64,000 nucleotides of DNA from Syntrophomonas palmitatica JCM 14374 (GCF_001311885.1 NZ_BBCE01000011.1:1-64000); one strand, 5' to 3'; shown: positions 39,138-49,933, counted from the first letter of the stretch. Program-made: numbers and translations. Notes: generated by a model not told the origin, from the sequence alone.

Positions 39138-42100
39138 TATTCTTCAGCCTCCTGCACTGGCCTGACCAGCAGATTTATAATTTCTTCCCGCTTGAGGCTG
39201 CGAAGGTTTCGATAGCGATTATCCTCAAACAACGGGTCAAACTGGCATATGGACTTGTAATTGCAATAAATACAGGCACTGCCTTTTTCGTTTCTAACCG
39301 GATTGATTCTGACCCTTCCTTGTATAATTTCCAAACCCATTTTTTTAACCAGTTCCCGCATATGCTGCAATAAGGCCGCGAATTCAGATTCTTCCAGAAC
39401 TGACGACTGGCGGTGCACCTCACCATTACTGGTTATAGCGGCTGGTATAATGTGCGAGCCCGTATCAGCATTAGCGTCCATGGCCCTGATGATACGTACG
39501 TCTTTCAGCAAAACGCCATCCATTTTTAATTTTTGGGCAATCTGCTTTTCGACCTCTTCCATAATATCCTTATCACTTTTAACCAGAGGATCATCAATTT
39601 TAAAATAAAATACTCCGGCAGGATTAAGTCTTTCTCTGCCTATTTGCTGCGGTGCATTCAGAACCGCCTGCAGGTATAAAAGGAGCTGCAGGCTCAATCC
39701 GTTATAAGCGTCAGCCAAATCGAATGATTTACCACCGGTTTTGTAATCAATTATTCGTACAAAACTCTCCTTTGCATCATCAAATATGTCCACACGGTCA
39801 ATACGTCCTTCCAGATAGAGCATTTCTCCATTGGGCAACTCGATTTCTAAAGCCGGCAACGCCCGTCCTGTTCCAAAGCCTAACTCAACAGCCACAGGTT
39901 GAAAATCACCAGCCTTTATATGTTGAACCAGAATCCAAGCGGTTCTGCGCCCTACCCTTTGTAAACGCTTTAGAAGGTATCGATAACGGTGAGTGCTGGC
40001 AAAAACACCATCAGCCAGTTCCGGTGCCAGTTCTTCCATTACCTGATCCATCAAAACATCACTGTCTTCCCTATCTAATCCCTGCCATGTCATATCAGCA
40101 CTCCGAATCTTCTGCGCATAACTCATCAAAGCATTATGAAACAAAAGGCCGATATCGGGGCTGGCTACTTCATACAGTTTGCGTTCTCCCGGTGATAATC
40201 CGTAACTAATAAAATGGGCAAAGGGACAGCTGGCATACTGCTCCAGGCGGGAAACGCTGGAACGCAGCGGGCTGCCGTAGAGTTTTCTCGCCACCTGCAT
40301 CCCCATATCATCAACCTGGTTATGATATGTAAACGCTGGCAAAACGTGCTCCCTGTATCCTTGCCATTCCTCATTAATACCATACCAATCCCATACATCG
40401 TCCCAGAATTGGTATATCGGTTTCCCGTCCAGAGCCATTCTCATCCTGTTTACAGCGTACTTAAAAGTACTGCGCGGGGTGGAGATCATTTTAAACTGCT
40501 GTTCTCTGGTGTCCATCAGATCAGTAATGGTTATCAAACCCGGGAACAAAGACTTTATGCGTTCTGCCAAAAGGGACGGACGCAGGGCCCTGCCTTCTGA
40601 ATCAGCCAAGGCATAACTTAAAAACAATTCATGGCAGGGCTTGCTGAATACGTTATATATTAGATAATCCTCCTGCAGGCTGCGCAATTCATGGTTAAGC
40701 CCGATTTGCAGGCCCAATGATTCAAGCCGCATTTTTTCTTCATCTGATAAGAGCTTTTCTTCCCGGCCCTTTTTCGGCAGAACCCCATCGTTTAATCCCA
40801 GCACGAACAGCGCTTTTATATCATGACTTTTTGATCGTTGTATACTGCCTACCAAAACCTGGTCTACGGTAGTAGGTATAATACCGAGTTCCACCGAAAT
40901 GAACCCAGCCTCCAAAACCTGTCGGTATTCCTTTAAGGCAGCCTCCTGTTCCCCCAGTATCTCACTGATTTGCTGCAGGCTTTCGACTACCGCATTCCAA
41001 ATCTGAGTATTCTCATTAACCAGATCATATTGCTTCTTATCCCGCATTCGTTCAATTTCACCCGCCAGGCGCACAGGAATCTCCATGGATTCAAGGTAGT
41101 TAAATATGATTTTGTTTATGCTGGCATAATCGCGGGCGGAGGCCAGGTTCTCCTCCAGCCGCAGCAGCGGTTCCATTAACAGCCGGCGGCAGTAATTCAA
41201 ATAATCCAGATTGGCAGGATCTCCAGCTTTAAAATCTTCTTTCAACAGAGAACCCTTTATGCCATAACGCAGCAGATAATTCTCCAAAATGTCACAGGCT
41301 CCGTCATCCAGAAATGTGAACCCGGTGCGGCAATACCTGGCCAAATCCTCATAGCGGTAATTGCGTTGAATAAGATCCAATGAAGCCAGTATGAACTGAA
41401 TTAAGGGGTGATCTACGATTTCCCTTTTCTCATCCATAAAATAAGGAATGTCGTATTCATTAAAAACACGTTTAATCAGCGGGCCGTAATTGCCAATATC
41501 CTGACATATCACCGCCATCTGGTTCCAACGCAGTTCATTGTCCCGGGCCAGGGCCACTATTTGCGCCGCCAGATTCTCCACTTCCATCACCATATTGCTG
41601 GAAGCAAATAGATGTATATGTTCCGGTTTTTCATCATACTTTCTGCCTGGAAAAACGTAAAGTTGTTTTTCCAGATGAATTATTTCAGGTGATTTCCGCA
41701 ATTGTGAATCGTTATGCGCAACCCAGATTACTTCCTCTTTTATTCCCAGAACCGCAGCCATCTCTTTGATTTTTCTCAAACAGCGCGTTGATATAGTAAA
41801 GAGATCTTTGTCTTTCGAGTCCTCGGGCGGAGCGATAGTCAGACTGATGCTAAATTCCCGGCAATGCTGCATCAGTTTTTCCACCACCCGCAGGCTCTGT
41901 GGAGAAATGGTAGTGAAATTATCCATCCAGATGCGAGATTCACGAAAATAACTGCTTTCTTCAAGTTTTTCAATAAAGAAATTTATGTAATCTTCCATGT
42001 CAAGGTAGTGTCCACTGAGATATTTCGCCATTTCTTCGTATATAACGGCGATATCATTGAGCTTCATATATAAGGTGCTTTTGGTTTCAATCGCTGTCAT

Positions 42101-42523
42101 TTTATCAAGGAGGTCTGCCGGACTTATATTGTATTGCTTCATTTCCGCAATTATTTCACTGCATTTAAGCACGAACCCGTCCTGCAGCGCAGCCGGTTTA
42201 AAAATAGTAAGTTTATGGCGATTCTGATTTATCACCCTTCTCAAAATCATATTTTTTCCCTGTTCATTTAAAAGGGTTCTGGTCAAACCTCCGACATCAT
42301 TAAAAATCCGGCTGGCCATACGTGTGAAGCTTAAGACCTCTACCTGCATAATTCCGGGCAGCTCAAGCTTCTCCATCAAGTCCCGCTCCGCTTGTAATGT
42401 ATATTGTTCAGGGACTAGCAGTATCAGAGGATCGTCCCCATTATCCAGATAATATTTTATTTCATTCATAACCAGGCGGGTCTTACCCTGACCGGCTCTT
42501 CCCAGAATGTAACGCAGGCTCAT
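39137..42523 (-). CDS. addB: ATP-dependent helicase/deoxyribonuclease subunit B
   Basis: 1,128 residues from the ATG at 42523 (GGAGGG upstream). N-terminal Walker [12 protein letters not shown]; helicase-like body; C-terminal nuclease with [12 protein letters not shown]. One Cys in [12 protein letters not shown] and three in [11 protein letters not shown] are the four ligands of the AddB iron-sulfur staple. Upstream partner of addA in a two-gene operon. Confidence 0.94.
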   Translation of the reverse strand: MSLRYILGRAGQGKTRLVMNEIKYYLDNGDDPLILLVPEQYTLQAERDLMEKLELPGIMQVEVLSFTRMASRIFNDVGGLTRTLLNEQGKNMILRRVINQNRHKLTIFKPAALQDGFVLKCSEIIAEMKQYNISPADLLDKMTAIETKSTLYMKLNDIAVIYEEMAKYLSGHYLDMEDYINFFIEKLEESSYFRESRIWMDNFTTISPQSLRVVEKLMQHCREFSISLTIAPPEDSKDKDLFTISTRCLRKIKEMAAVLGIKEEVIWVAHNDSQLRKSPEIIHLEKQLYVFPGRKYDEKPEHIHLFASSNMVMEVENLAAQIVALARDNELRWNQMAVICQDIGNYGPLIKRVFNEYDIPYFMDEKREIVDHPLIQFILASLDLIQRNYRYEDLARYCRTGFTFLDDGACDILENYLLRYGIKGSLLKEDFKAGDPANLDYLNYCRRLLMEPLLRLEENLASARDYASINKIIFNYLESMEIPVRLAGEIERMRDKKQYDLVNENTQIWNAVVESLQQISEILGEQEAALKEYRQVLEAGFISVELGIIPTTVDQVLVGSIQRSKSHDIKALFVLGLNDGVLPKKGREEKLLSDEEKMRLESLGLQIGLNHELRSLQEDYLIYNVFSKPCHELFLSYALADSEGRALRPSLLAERIKSLFPGLITITDLMDTREQQFKMISTPRSTFKYAVNRMRMALDGKPIYQFWDDVWDWYGINEEWQGYREHVLPAFTYHNQVDDMGMQVARKLYGSPLRSSVSRLEQYASCPFAHFISYGLSPGERKLYEVASPDIGLLFHNALMSYAQKIRSADMTWQGLDREDSDVLMDQVMEELAPELADGVFASTHRYRYLLKRLQRVGRRTAWILVQHIKAGDFQPVAVELGFGTGRALPALEIELPNGEMLYLEGRIDRVDIFDDAKESFVRIIDYKTGGKSFDLADAYNGLSLQLLLYLQAVLNAPQQIGRERLNPAGVFYFKIDDPLVKSDKDIMEEVEKQIAQKLKMDGVLLKDVRIIRAMDANADTGSHIIPAAITSNGEVHRQSSVLEESEFAALLQHMRELVKKMGLEIIQGRVRINPVRNEKGSACIYCNYKSICQFDPLFEDNRYRNLRSLKREEIINLLVRPVQEAEE

Positions 42524-42611
42524 ACACATCCCTCCGCAAGCCATCTCTGGGAAAATTATATCACTGTGCCTGTCAAGTCGCTGTCACTGAAATTACAAGA
42601 TTAATTATTTT

Positions 42612-43055
42612 TCAGTCCATCAACAGAATTCGTGCTCCTACAGCCAGTAATGCTACACCTAGCAAGTCAATATAATGAAATTCATATTTTTTCATGCCGA
42701 ATAGGCCCAGCCCGTCCACCAACAAAGCAGTTAAAATCTGGGCTACAATTATAGCTGTGGTAGCGTTTCCCACTCCAATTTTAGGCATGGTTATAACCAC
42801 CGCAAAAATTATTATTACATTCAAAATACCGCCCAGGTACGCATACCAGGGAACTGATGCCATTTTAGAAAAAGCGTTGAATCCGCTCCCCACTATAAGA
42901 AATATAATAAGCACTGTTATAGTGCCTATGATGTGTACTATTAAAGTTGATTGCCACACTCCCAGAATTTTACCCAGGGCAGCATTAAATGTGCCCTGTA
43001 ATGCCATGGCCGCGCCTGAAAGGGCTGCTATGACCAGATAATACCAGTTAAACAT
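42612..43055 (-). CDS. DMT-superfamily membrane protein, YdcZ/DUF606 type
   Basis: 147 residues from the ATG at 43055, with GGAGGT upstream. Five membrane segments, with GAAMALQGTFNAALGK in the first hairpin and ATTAIIVAQILTALLVDGLGLFG in the fourth, typical of YdcZ. Probable small-molecule transporter, substrate unknown. Confidence 0.75.
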   Translation of the reverse strand: MFNWYYLVIAALSGAAMALQGTFNAALGKILGVWQSTLIVHIIGTITVLIIFLIVGSGFNAFSKMASVPWYAYLGGILNVIIIFAVVITMPKIGVGNATTAIIVAQILTALLVDGLGLFGMKKYEFHYIDLLGVALLAVGARILLMD

Positions 43056-43170
43056 CAGCCGGATTACCTCCATATTTTTGGCTTATTGTCCAACTATACG
43101 AATATATTTATGCAAAAAAATAAGGTTAATGGCCACAGACAAACACAGATGGATGCCATATACTTTTTCG

Positions 43171-43253
43171 AGGTGACAGGGGGACGGTTCTCTTGACACC
43201 ATTTTGAAATGGTGTCAAGAGAACCGTCCCCCTGTCACCTCCCCCTGTCACCT
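43171..43253. repeat. 34-bp perfect palindrome plus 13-base tail duplication
   Basis: Arms 43171-43204 and 43207-43240 are exact complements with a 2-base loop; the core reads GGGGGACGGTTCTCTTGACA. The last 13 bases (CCCCCTGTCACCT) are repeated directly at 43241-43253, reaching the stop codon of the ZIP gene. It shares the GGGACG-TTCT core with 1215-1271. Confidence 0.85.
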
Positions 43254-43964
43254 AAACAAAAGTTGCCAGGGCGATAACGATCATTCCCGCCCAAAAGCCC
43301 CACCACCGGGTTTTCGTTCCTCTGCCCCGGGCTTGCGGCCATAATTGGAAAATTACCAGGTATATCATGACCCCTGATGCAAAGCCTAACAATAACGGCA
43401 TAAAGCGCGGCACGCTAGCGGCTACCATACATCCCAGCAGTGTTCCCAGGGGAGTAATCAATCCTACTAAAAAGGTCTGGTTAAATATCTTAAGTCGTCT
43501 CATCCCGCCCATTAATAACGGAGCAGCTATAGCCATGCCTTCGGGAATATTATGTATAGCAATGCCCATGGCTATGACCATGCCAGTTCGGGCCTTCATC
43601 TCACTTCCTAGTGCTATGGCCATTCCTTCAGGCAGATCGTGCAGAGCGATACCAAGCATTACCAGGTAGCCCAAAGCGAACAGTGAATCATGGGTTGACA
43701 CCCGATGCATAATTATGTGGTCAAATAGGGCCAGAGCAAGAACGCCCACTCCAATTCCCATACAAGCCAGACCGCGAGAAGTGTACAGCAGAGCGGATGG
43801 CAGCATGTCAAAAAAGACAACCGCCACCATTACTCCCGAAGCCAAGCCCAAAAAAAGGCCAGGCCCCGATCACTCCAATTGCGTTTGAAGAACAGTAATA
43901 ATGCTCCAACACAAGTACATAGACCAGCTACTATGCTCATCACAAAGACATTTTCAACCGGCAT
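43252..43964 (-). CDS. ZIP-family metal transporter (frameshifted)
   Basis: 237 residues after restoring one T in the T7 run near 43849-43855 (AFFWAW... becomes FFLGLASGVMVAVVF). About eight membrane segments. HDLPEGMAIALG and HNIPEGMAIAAPL are the paired ZIP metal-binding helices. It imports zinc or a related divalent metal. Start ATG 43964 with GGTGGTGG upstream. Confidence 0.85.
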
Positions 43965-44110
43965 ATTTCCACCACCAACCAGAAATCCACCTGTCATTAT
44001 GTCTATGAGCAGACCACGGGGCGTATTCAAATATTAAAAGTATATTCTTTTCTGTGCCATCATCCGTGGATTCCGAAATTGAGCACAATATAAACCCAAA
44101 AATCGGTAAC

Positions 44111-44130
44111 AATCTGTGTTAATCTATGAC
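44111..44130. repeat. Dispersed intergenic repeat, degenerate copy
   Basis: AATCTGTGTTAATCTATGAC, between the ZIP gene and the TIGR04086-like gene; compare 2469-2487 and 16966-16987. Confidence 0.45.
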
Positions 44131-44201
44131 GATTATCTTTTCATCCAATGTAATAAGCACGTCATTTCCATCATATTCTAGTTGCATAGGAGGTGCTGTT
44201 A

Positions 44202-44579
44202 ATGAATAAAAGTGTTTCTATCGAAATTAAAGGTCTGGGTAAATCATTAATCGTATCGATTGTTTTATCTTTGTTGATTGCGGGCCTGGTCTATTATTCA
44301 GGAATCAAAGAAACCCTGCTGCCTACTCTGGCCAATATTGTGTTGATAATCAGCGTATTTTGGGGAGCATGTTATGTAAGCAAAGATTACGGCAGCAAAG
44401 GACTTGTCCGCGGTCTTGCCATGGGGGTAGCCTTTTTTATTCTCATGCTTATAGCAACATTTGTATTTGATTCTTCACTGGTAAGCACAAAGGCTTTTGT
44501 TTCAAACTTGTTCATATGCCTAATCTCGGGTGCTCTGGGCGGAATAGTGGGCATAGGCCTGAGTGATAAAGCCATCTAG
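44202..44579 (+). CDS. TIGR04086/YrzE-family membrane protein
   Basis: 125 residues from the ATG at 44202 (GGAGGT upstream). Four membrane segments in two hairpins. The spacing and the ACYVSKDYGSKGLVRGLAMG loop match the YrzE/TIGR04086 family of unknown function found in Firmicutes. Confidence 0.75.
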   Translation: MNKSVSIEIKGLGKSLIVSIVLSLLIAGLVYYSGIKETLLPTLANIVLIISVFWGACYVSKDYGSKGLVRGLAMGVAFFILMLIATFVFDSSLVSTKAFVSNLFICLISGALGGIVGIGLSDKAI

Positions 44580-44729
44580 CTTTTGCGGGCAGGATCGAGA
44601 AAACAACGCGGACTGCGCGGGTAAAACATGGCGGTGCCTGGACATATGCTGCCAAACATAACTATACGCCCATAATACCAGCCCCAGAATTATTAATATC
44701 AGACCCAAGCGCAGGCGCAATCCCCGCAT
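44577..44729 (-). CDS. Possible small membrane protein
   Basis: One N-terminal membrane segment (LGLILIILGLVLWAYSYV) after a basic start, then a short tail. The open frame runs into the opposite-strand gene. In another phase the tail reads YPRSPRCFLDPARKS and stops at 44577, which looks more natural and would need two more restored bases. Weakly supported. Confidence 0.35.
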
Positions 44730-44747
44730 TGTTTCTCAGCACCCATA

Positions 44748-44777
44748 AAAAAGGAGTAGCCGCGGCTGCTCCTTTTT
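44748..44777. terminator. Bidirectional terminator
   Basis: AAAAAGGAG...CTCCTTTTT stem with inner AGC/GCT pairs. A-run and T-run flanks let it work on both strands. Confidence 0.75.
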
Positions 44778-44941
44778 ATTATCCCCATATTTTCATGAGA
44801 ACATTTCTTAAGAAATTCGGAATACGAAAATAATAAACGCGCATTGATTAATCCCCCTTCATATTATTAATTCCTTCTGGAGTGGTTACGGTTTATATTA
44901 TGTAGGGATTTATCAAATGGTTACATTTCTATTAATAATGT

Positions 44942-47017
44942 TTATGTCATATTTAAAAATTGCTGCAATGACGACGTTAATAACTCGCCACTTATTGTCT
45001 CCTGTTGTTTGATGGGAATGCTGTTTTTAAAAACAGTCCCGTATGATTTACGATCCAATCGACTATCTAAAACTACTACCGCACCCTGGTCTTTTTCGCT
45101 GCGAATCAGCCTTCCCGTCCCCTGCTTAAAACGCACTGCGGCATCAGGCAGCATGAAATGCTGAAAGCTGTTTTTCTTATTCATTTGGCAATATAATTCA
45201 CCGGCGCACACATAAGGGTCACCCGGAGAGCGGAAAGGTAGTTTGGCAATGACTACACATCGCAGTAAATCCCCTTTTAAATCTATCCCCTCCCAGAAGG
45301 TTTCCAAACCCATAAGAACGGCCTTTGAGGAAGACATAAACTCTTCCATCAAGAAAGCAAATTCCCCATCTTCATACTGCGCCAGGAGGCGGATACCGGC
45401 TTGTTCACAAAATGGGCGGATCTTCGCTGCCGTCTCCTGCAGTTGTTTGCGGGAGGTAAACAAAGCCATGGTTGCGCCGCCGGTGGCTGCGATAATATCT
45501 TGCAGCCTTTCCGTTAAAATCTTATTATAAGCAGGATGAAGCGGATCGGGCATATTATCCACCGTATATAATCGGGCCTGTTTTTCGTAATCAAAAGGTG
45601 AATGTTCGAGGAGAGTTCGCAGCCTGTCCTCCTTTTTGTAAGGCAGTAGACCGCTGCGTTCGATAAAATAAGAAAAATCTTCTTCAACAGCCAGCGTGGC
45701 TGAGAGCATAACCAAACTGTTCAGGCGGTCATAAATGCGTTCCTGTAAAGAAAGCCCGATATTGACGAGGGAAGAGGCAACAGCCACGGCTATTCCTTGT
45801 TTCAATTCCAGCCACATAATCCGGCCCCGTTTTTCCAATTCCTCTTCAAATACGAAGCAACCTGTATCTGATGTTTCCTGCAAAGCCTGAATAATGTTAT
45901 CCAACTGCCCTCTGTCATTATCGTCTTCAATTTCTTTGCTGAGGTTGCGCAAAACCAGCAGCAACAGATTGATATTTTCCTGCCAGGCAAAATACCGGTC
46001 CATTACGTCCTCAAACCAGGGAGTGCGCAAATCAGCAGGCTTTAAAACCTTTGCATTCTCGTTTTCCTTCCCTGACCCAGGAAATGATCCCAGAATATTA
46101 AAAAGTCCCTGATTTTCATATGCAAATCGTTCCAGGGCAGAAGCAGCTTCAGTCAGCAACATGGCTAAATGGGCATATTTGCTGCGTAAATGCTGCAGGT
46201 ATCCTTTTTCGCGTTTCTTTTCCTTACTGGCCAGGAAGCGCAGCAGATCGTTGATTTCATAATATGAAAGGCGGAGAGAAAGCTTATCGAAGGCCTCACG
46301 GTCAAAGGCATGTGCTTCATCAATGATCAAGTGGTGGTATTCGGGCAAGATGCTGTGTTCAACCAGGGTATCCGCCAGGAGCAGCGCATGATTTGCCACT
46401 ATCAGATCAGCCTTTTCCAGGCTTCTCAGCATCTTGATGCGAAAACAGCGATTTGAATACGGGCAGTTATCCCTTAAACAGGTGCGGCGTTCAGCGGCCA
46501 CCAACGGCCAGTGCTGCATGATGTCACCCGGCAAACCCAGTTCTTTTCGATCACCGCTGCGGGTTTTCTGTGTCCACACCAGTATTTTTTCAACAAATGA
46601 AAGTTCGGAAGCGTCCAGACCGATTTTACCTGAAATAACTGCCTGGTATTTATTCCAGCACAGGTAATTTTCCCGCCCTTTGACTTCGACGTAACGGCAT
46701 TCTATCCCTATGACCTTAATAATTTCAGGAATATCCTTTTCCACCAGCTGTTGCTGCAGAGCCTTGGTGCGAGTGGAAATAAGCACCTTCTTTCCCATTC
46801 GTTTAGCCCATAATATTGCCGGTACCAGGTAGGCATAGGTTTTACCCACTCCGGTTCCAGCCTCAGATACCAGGAACTCACTATTAATAAAAACCTCAGA
46901 TATCTCTCGCGCCAGATTGACCTGCTCAAGGCGAAAGGCATAACCATTAATTGCCTGAGACAGTCTGCCCTCTGGCATAAAATATGCCGCTATATCTTCA
47001 CTTTTAAAAGAATCCAT
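44942..47017 (-). CDS. DinG/XPD-type iron-sulfur DNA helicase
   Basis: 691 residues. SF2 helicase: EAGTGVGKT (Walker A), IIDEAHAFD (DEAH box), VMLSATLA and, late, KQGTGRLIRSEKDQG (motif VI). Four cysteines between motifs Ia and II (YLCWNK, RTCLRDNCPYSNRC) are placed to hold the 4Fe-4S cluster of DinG/XPD helicases. No exonuclease domain, so it is the short DinG-like form (YoaA-like). Probable role in repair. Confidence 0.9.
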   Translation of the reverse strand: MDSFKSEDIAAYFMPEGRLSQAINGYAFRLEQVNLAREISEVFINSEFLVSEAGTGVGKTYAYLVPAILWAKRMGKKVLISTRTKALQQQLVEKDIPEIIKVIGIECRYVEVKGRENYLCWNKYQAVISGKIGLDASELSFVEKILVWTQKTRSGDRKELGLPGDIMQHWPLVAAERRTCLRDNCPYSNRCFRIKMLRSLEKADLIVANHALLLADTLVEHSILPEYHHLIIDEAHAFDREAFDKLSLRLSYYEINDLLRFLASKEKKREKGYLQHLRSKYAHLAMLLTEAASALERFAYENQGLFNILGSFPGSGKENENAKVLKPADLRTPWFEDVMDRYFAWQENINLLLLVLRNLSKEIEDDNDRGQLDNIIQALQETSDTGCFVFEEELEKRGRIMWLELKQGIAVAVASSLVNIGLSLQERIYDRLNSLVMLSATLAVEEDFSYFIERSGLLPYKKEDRLRTLLEHSPFDYEKQARLYTVDNMPDPLHPAYNKILTERLQDIIAATGGATMALFTSRKQLQETAAKIRPFCEQAGIRLLAQYEDGEFAFLMEEFMSSSKAVLMGLETFWEGIDLKGDLLRCVVIAKLPFRSPGDPYVCAGELYCQMNKKNSFQHFMLPDAAVRFKQGTGRLIRSEKDQGAVVVLDSRLDRKSYGTVFKNSIPIKQQETISGELLTSSLQQFLNMT

Positions 47018-47096
47018 TCCCCAACCCCACTAATAACATTAACCACAGATTATTACGGATTTTCATAAGCGCCATGCTTTGACATTTGCGTGTAAT

Positions 47097-47387
47097 CTAT
47101 AGCCAACTTTCTAAAACTGTCACCTGATTTTTCTTGCCAACTTTTTTAACATCATATATCCTGTCGACCTTTACCCCTTTGGTATTAAGAATGTTCAGAT
47201 AGTCTTCACGATTTTCACAGGGAAGCTTTACCGACAGGCCGCAGCTGCTGGAAATCTCACGCAGGGTAGGAACAACAACAAAAATAGCCTGGGCAGTCTT
47301 TAGTTCCTTTTCGGCTTTCAGGGCATAAGAAGTTGTGGCAAATGTAAACAAACAGTATTCGGTCATATTTATAATATCAACGGGCAT
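47097..47387 (-). CDS. DUF3343 family protein
   Basis: 96 residues. YCLFTFATTSYALKAEKELK and SSSCGLSVKLP match DUF3343, proposed to be a sulfur or selenium carrier-like protein because of its conserved Cys (here in SSSCGLS). The ATG at 47387 follows GGAG at normal spacing. It lies 13 bases after the thioesterase stop, same strand. Confidence 0.75.
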   Translation of the reverse strand: MPVDIINMTEYCLFTFATTSYALKAEKELKTAQAIFVVVPTLREISSSCGLSVKLPCENREDYLNILNTKGVKVDRIYDVKKVGKKNQVTVLESWL

Positions 47388-47400
47388 GTAATTGCTCCGA

Positions 47401-47829
47401 TCATTTAAACTCTATAATTCCCGTACGATAGAATGTACCTTTGCTATCAGCCACAAGCTTCTCGCCGGCATAAACCTCAGCACGGACAAAAACCAGGTTT
47501 CTGCCTGCCTTTAGAACCTGTCCGCGGGCTACTATCCTGTCGCCATTACTAGCCGCAGCTATAAAAGCCGTAGAACAATCAGCTGTCACCCCTTTAATTC
47601 CCAGGCTTCTTACCGCATTACCCATAGCCGCATCCGCTATACACATGTAAAGGCCACCGTGAACAGCCCCCAGCGGATTACTATGCTTAGATTCAGCGAT
47701 AGTATCCAATTCTGCCATACCTGGCCCCAGTTTATTTACTTTAATTCCCAGCAGACTATAAAAAGGTGTTTCATTAATCGAATGATTAATATAATCAAAA
47801 AGCCGCGGATCAATACCTAAATTTTCCAT
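47401..47829 (-). CDS. PaaI-type hotdog thioesterase
   Basis: 142 residues from the ATG at 47829 (CGGAG upstream). HSNPLGAVHGGLYMCIADAAMG is the HGG...D active-site signature of PaaI-like acyl-CoA thioesterases, and FIAAASNGDRIVARGQVLKAGRNL is the usual second half. Cytoplasmic. Substrate unknown. Confidence 0.87.
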   Translation of the reverse strand: MENLGIDPRLFDYINHSINETPFYSLLGIKVNKLGPGMAELDTIAESKHSNPLGAVHGGLYMCIADAAMGNAVRSLGIKGVTADCSTAFIAAASNGDRIVARGQVLKAGRNLVFVRAEVYAGEKLVADSKGTFYRTGIIEFK

Positions 47830-47962
47830 GTTCTCCGTTCTTCTCCTCCAGTTCACGATCTTGATTATTATAACATTAAAAAACGCTGTAAAAACCTAAT
47901 AAAACTGTTTTAATCAATCTCTCCGGGCAAAAACTATACACAAAAGCTCAGGAGGTTTCAAT

Positions 47963-48505
47963 ATGAAATTATCAAGATGTAGAAATGTTATTATAAAAAT
48001 TCTTATTACCACTCTAATTATAACCATTTCCTCATTTTGTTTTTCCGGTTGTGACAGAAAAAAAGAAGTACCTCATGTTAAGAATTCGCCGCCGGCAGAA
48101 AAAAAGCTGCCCCCAAAATGGTATATTCGTTTTTCTGTGAAAGACCAGCGCAGTACTGCCTATACAGAGGAATCCGGGGCTCCAAAAGCCGCTAATGGCC
48201 AGCCCTATTTTTTGGGAGGCATAGCCGTACACCCGCGCTACCCAATAAATGACGGCGGCAGTCCGCTGGAACCCATATTGCCCTTTGGCACAGTCATATA
48301 TTTAAGCAAACCCGTAACAATTCAAGGACAACAATACAATTCGTTAACTGTAATGGATACAGGTGATGTTTATCACGGGCTCTGGCCAGGCTACCCTTAT
48401 TGGATCGATATCTTCCACGGCACATCTAATTATTATAATGTCAAAGAAGCTCGTGATTATGGCATTCCCCTAATTGATTATTACTGGTATGAAGAATGGA
48501 AATAA
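47963..48505 (+). CDS. Lipoprotein with 3D (double-psi barrel) domain
   Basis: 180 residues. A basic start and hydrophobic stretch (9-28) end in a lipobox (FSGC), so it is lipid-anchored outside the membrane. The C-terminal 3D domain shows the Asp residues of VMDTGDVY and WIDIFHG, as in cell-wall lytic proteins such as YuiC. Likely peptidoglycan turnover. Strong ribosome site AGGAGG. Confidence 0.82.
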   Translation: MKLSRCRNVIIKILITTLIITISSFCFSGCDRKKEVPHVKNSPPAEKKLPPKWYIRFSVKDQRSTAYTEESGAPKAANGQPYFLGGIAVHPRYPINDGGSPLEPILPFGTVIYLSKPVTIQGQQYNSLTVMDTGDVYHGLWPGYPYWIDIFHGTSNYYNVKEARDYGIPLIDYYWYEEWK

Positions 48506-48520
48506 ATCTTGAAAAATCGG

Positions 48521-48532
48521 TTTCCATGGAAA
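48521..48532. promoter_or_regulatory. 12-bp perfect palindrome upstream of fdhD
   Basis: TTTCCATGGAAA, about 80 bases ahead of the fdhD start. Possible operator; nothing more supports it. Confidence 0.25.
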
Positions 48533-48610
48533 TATAGATAAAAATATGTTTAAATAGTTTCGGACAGGACTTGTTGTTCAAAACTGCTGGATTTCATGAG
48601 GAGAGTTTTT

Positions 48611-49375
48611 ATGCCTCAAAGTTTATATATCGATCATGCTCTGAAAACCTATCGAAACGGTAATTTTTATGATATTTGCGATCCAGTCGTAATCGAAACC
48701 CAGGTAGATATTTTTCTCAATGATACCAAAATAGCCAGTCTGGCCTGCTCGCCGGTTAATCTAGAAGAACTGGCCGTAGGTTTTTTAAGCAGCGAAGGTT
48801 TGATACTGGGCAGTGCAGATCTTTTGAAAATTGAATCAGGTCCCCATAATCAGATTTTTATATATACTGCTTCAAAGCTGCCGCCTCAGAAAACTAATGC
48901 AGACCGCTTTATTAATACCTGTATGAGTGCAGGCGGAAACAACGATGAGGTTTTACTCTTAGATTCTCCTGTTACTTTCCGCGCTGATGATCTCTTGAAA
49001 TTGATCAGCACTTTAAACGATACATCTTATACCTTTCAAAAAACGGGCGGTGTTCATAGTGCCGGGCTAGGTTATAAAGATAATCTTTTGGTCCGTTTTG
49101 AGGATATAGGCAGACACAATGCGGTTGATAAGACTTTCGGTTTTGCTTGTATTAATCATATTAACTTGCAGGATAAGTGTCTGGTTCTCAGCGGAAGAAT
49201 AGCCGGAGAAATACTGATTAAAGCAGCCCGCAACCATGTTTCTCTGGTGCTTTCACGCTCTGCCCCGACTCTAAAATCTGTTCAACTGGCTGATAAATTA
49301 GGTCTGACCATAGTAGGATTTGCCCGTGGGGATAGATTCAACCTCTATACCCACTATGAACGGATTATTGTGTAA
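48611..49375 (+). CDS. fdhD: Formate dehydrogenase accessory sulfurtransferase FdhD
   Basis: 254 residues from the ATG at 48611 (GAGGAGAG upstream). Passes sulfur to the molybdenum or tungsten cofactor of formate dehydrogenase. Signatures: CSPVNLEELAVGFLSSEGLI, KTGGVHSAGL, FEDIGRHNAVDK and SGRIAGEILIKAA. The sulfur-carrying CxxC loop of E. coli FdhD is represented by NTCMSAGG: the first Cys is kept, the second is Ala. mobB follows by 42 bases. Confidence 0.9.
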   Translation: MPQSLYIDHALKTYRNGNFYDICDPVVIETQVDIFLNDTKIASLACSPVNLEELAVGFLSSEGLILGSADLLKIESGPHNQIFIYTASKLPPQKTNADRFINTCMSAGGNNDEVLLLDSPVTFRADDLLKLISTLNDTSYTFQKTGGVHSAGLGYKDNLLVRFEDIGRHNAVDKTFGFACINHINLQDKCLVLSGRIAGEILIKAARNHVSLVLSRSAPTLKSVQLADKLGLTIVGFARGDRFNLYTHYERIIV

Positions 49376-49417
49376 GGGCAATCAGTTTTGCATTAATAAC
49401 GAAAGGTAGAAACAGTT

Positions 49418-49917
49418 ATGATCCATATGTCAGCATTGTCGGATATTCAAACTCAGGCAAGACAACCATTGTATCAGGTTTAGTTCATATATTGACCGCC
49501 AAGGGTTATAAAGTCGCAGTGATAAAACATGCGGCTCATGGTTACAGCAGAGATATTCCGGGCAAAGATTCATTTCAGCATTTTGCAGCTGGAGCGCAGC
49601 AAGTAATTGTAGCAGGACCAGACAGTATAACTCTGCATAAACGCTATAGTCATGCCCCTAATCTTCAAGAAGTACTGGAATTAATTACTGAAGTGGATTT
49701 GATCATAGTAGAAGGTTATAAAAACGAGCCAGGACCAAAAATAGAAATTGTAAACAGTGACGATCAGGTAATTAAACTGACCAAATCAAATGAATTAATT
49801 GCTATCATTAGTGAAGAAAAACTAAATTATTCCATGCCCTGTTATAATCCTGCTCAACTTGAGCAAATAGCTGAATTTATCGCGGCTTCGTTTTTGACAC
49901 AACAGGTAAAAGCATAA
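49418..49917 (+). CDS. mobB: Molybdopterin-guanine dinucleotide biosynthesis protein MobB (frameshifted)
   Basis: 166 residues after restoring one C at 49423-49424 (ATCCAT to ATCCCAT), which places IVGYSNSGKTT, the P-loop, behind an ATG at 49418. EVDLIIVEGYKNEP is the family switch region. It assists attachment of GMP to the molybdenum cofactor. Paired with fdhD, which fits formate dehydrogenase maturation. As sequenced, the only clean start lies after the P-loop. Confidence 0.87.
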
Positions 49918-49933
49918 TTCTTAGGTAAGATAA

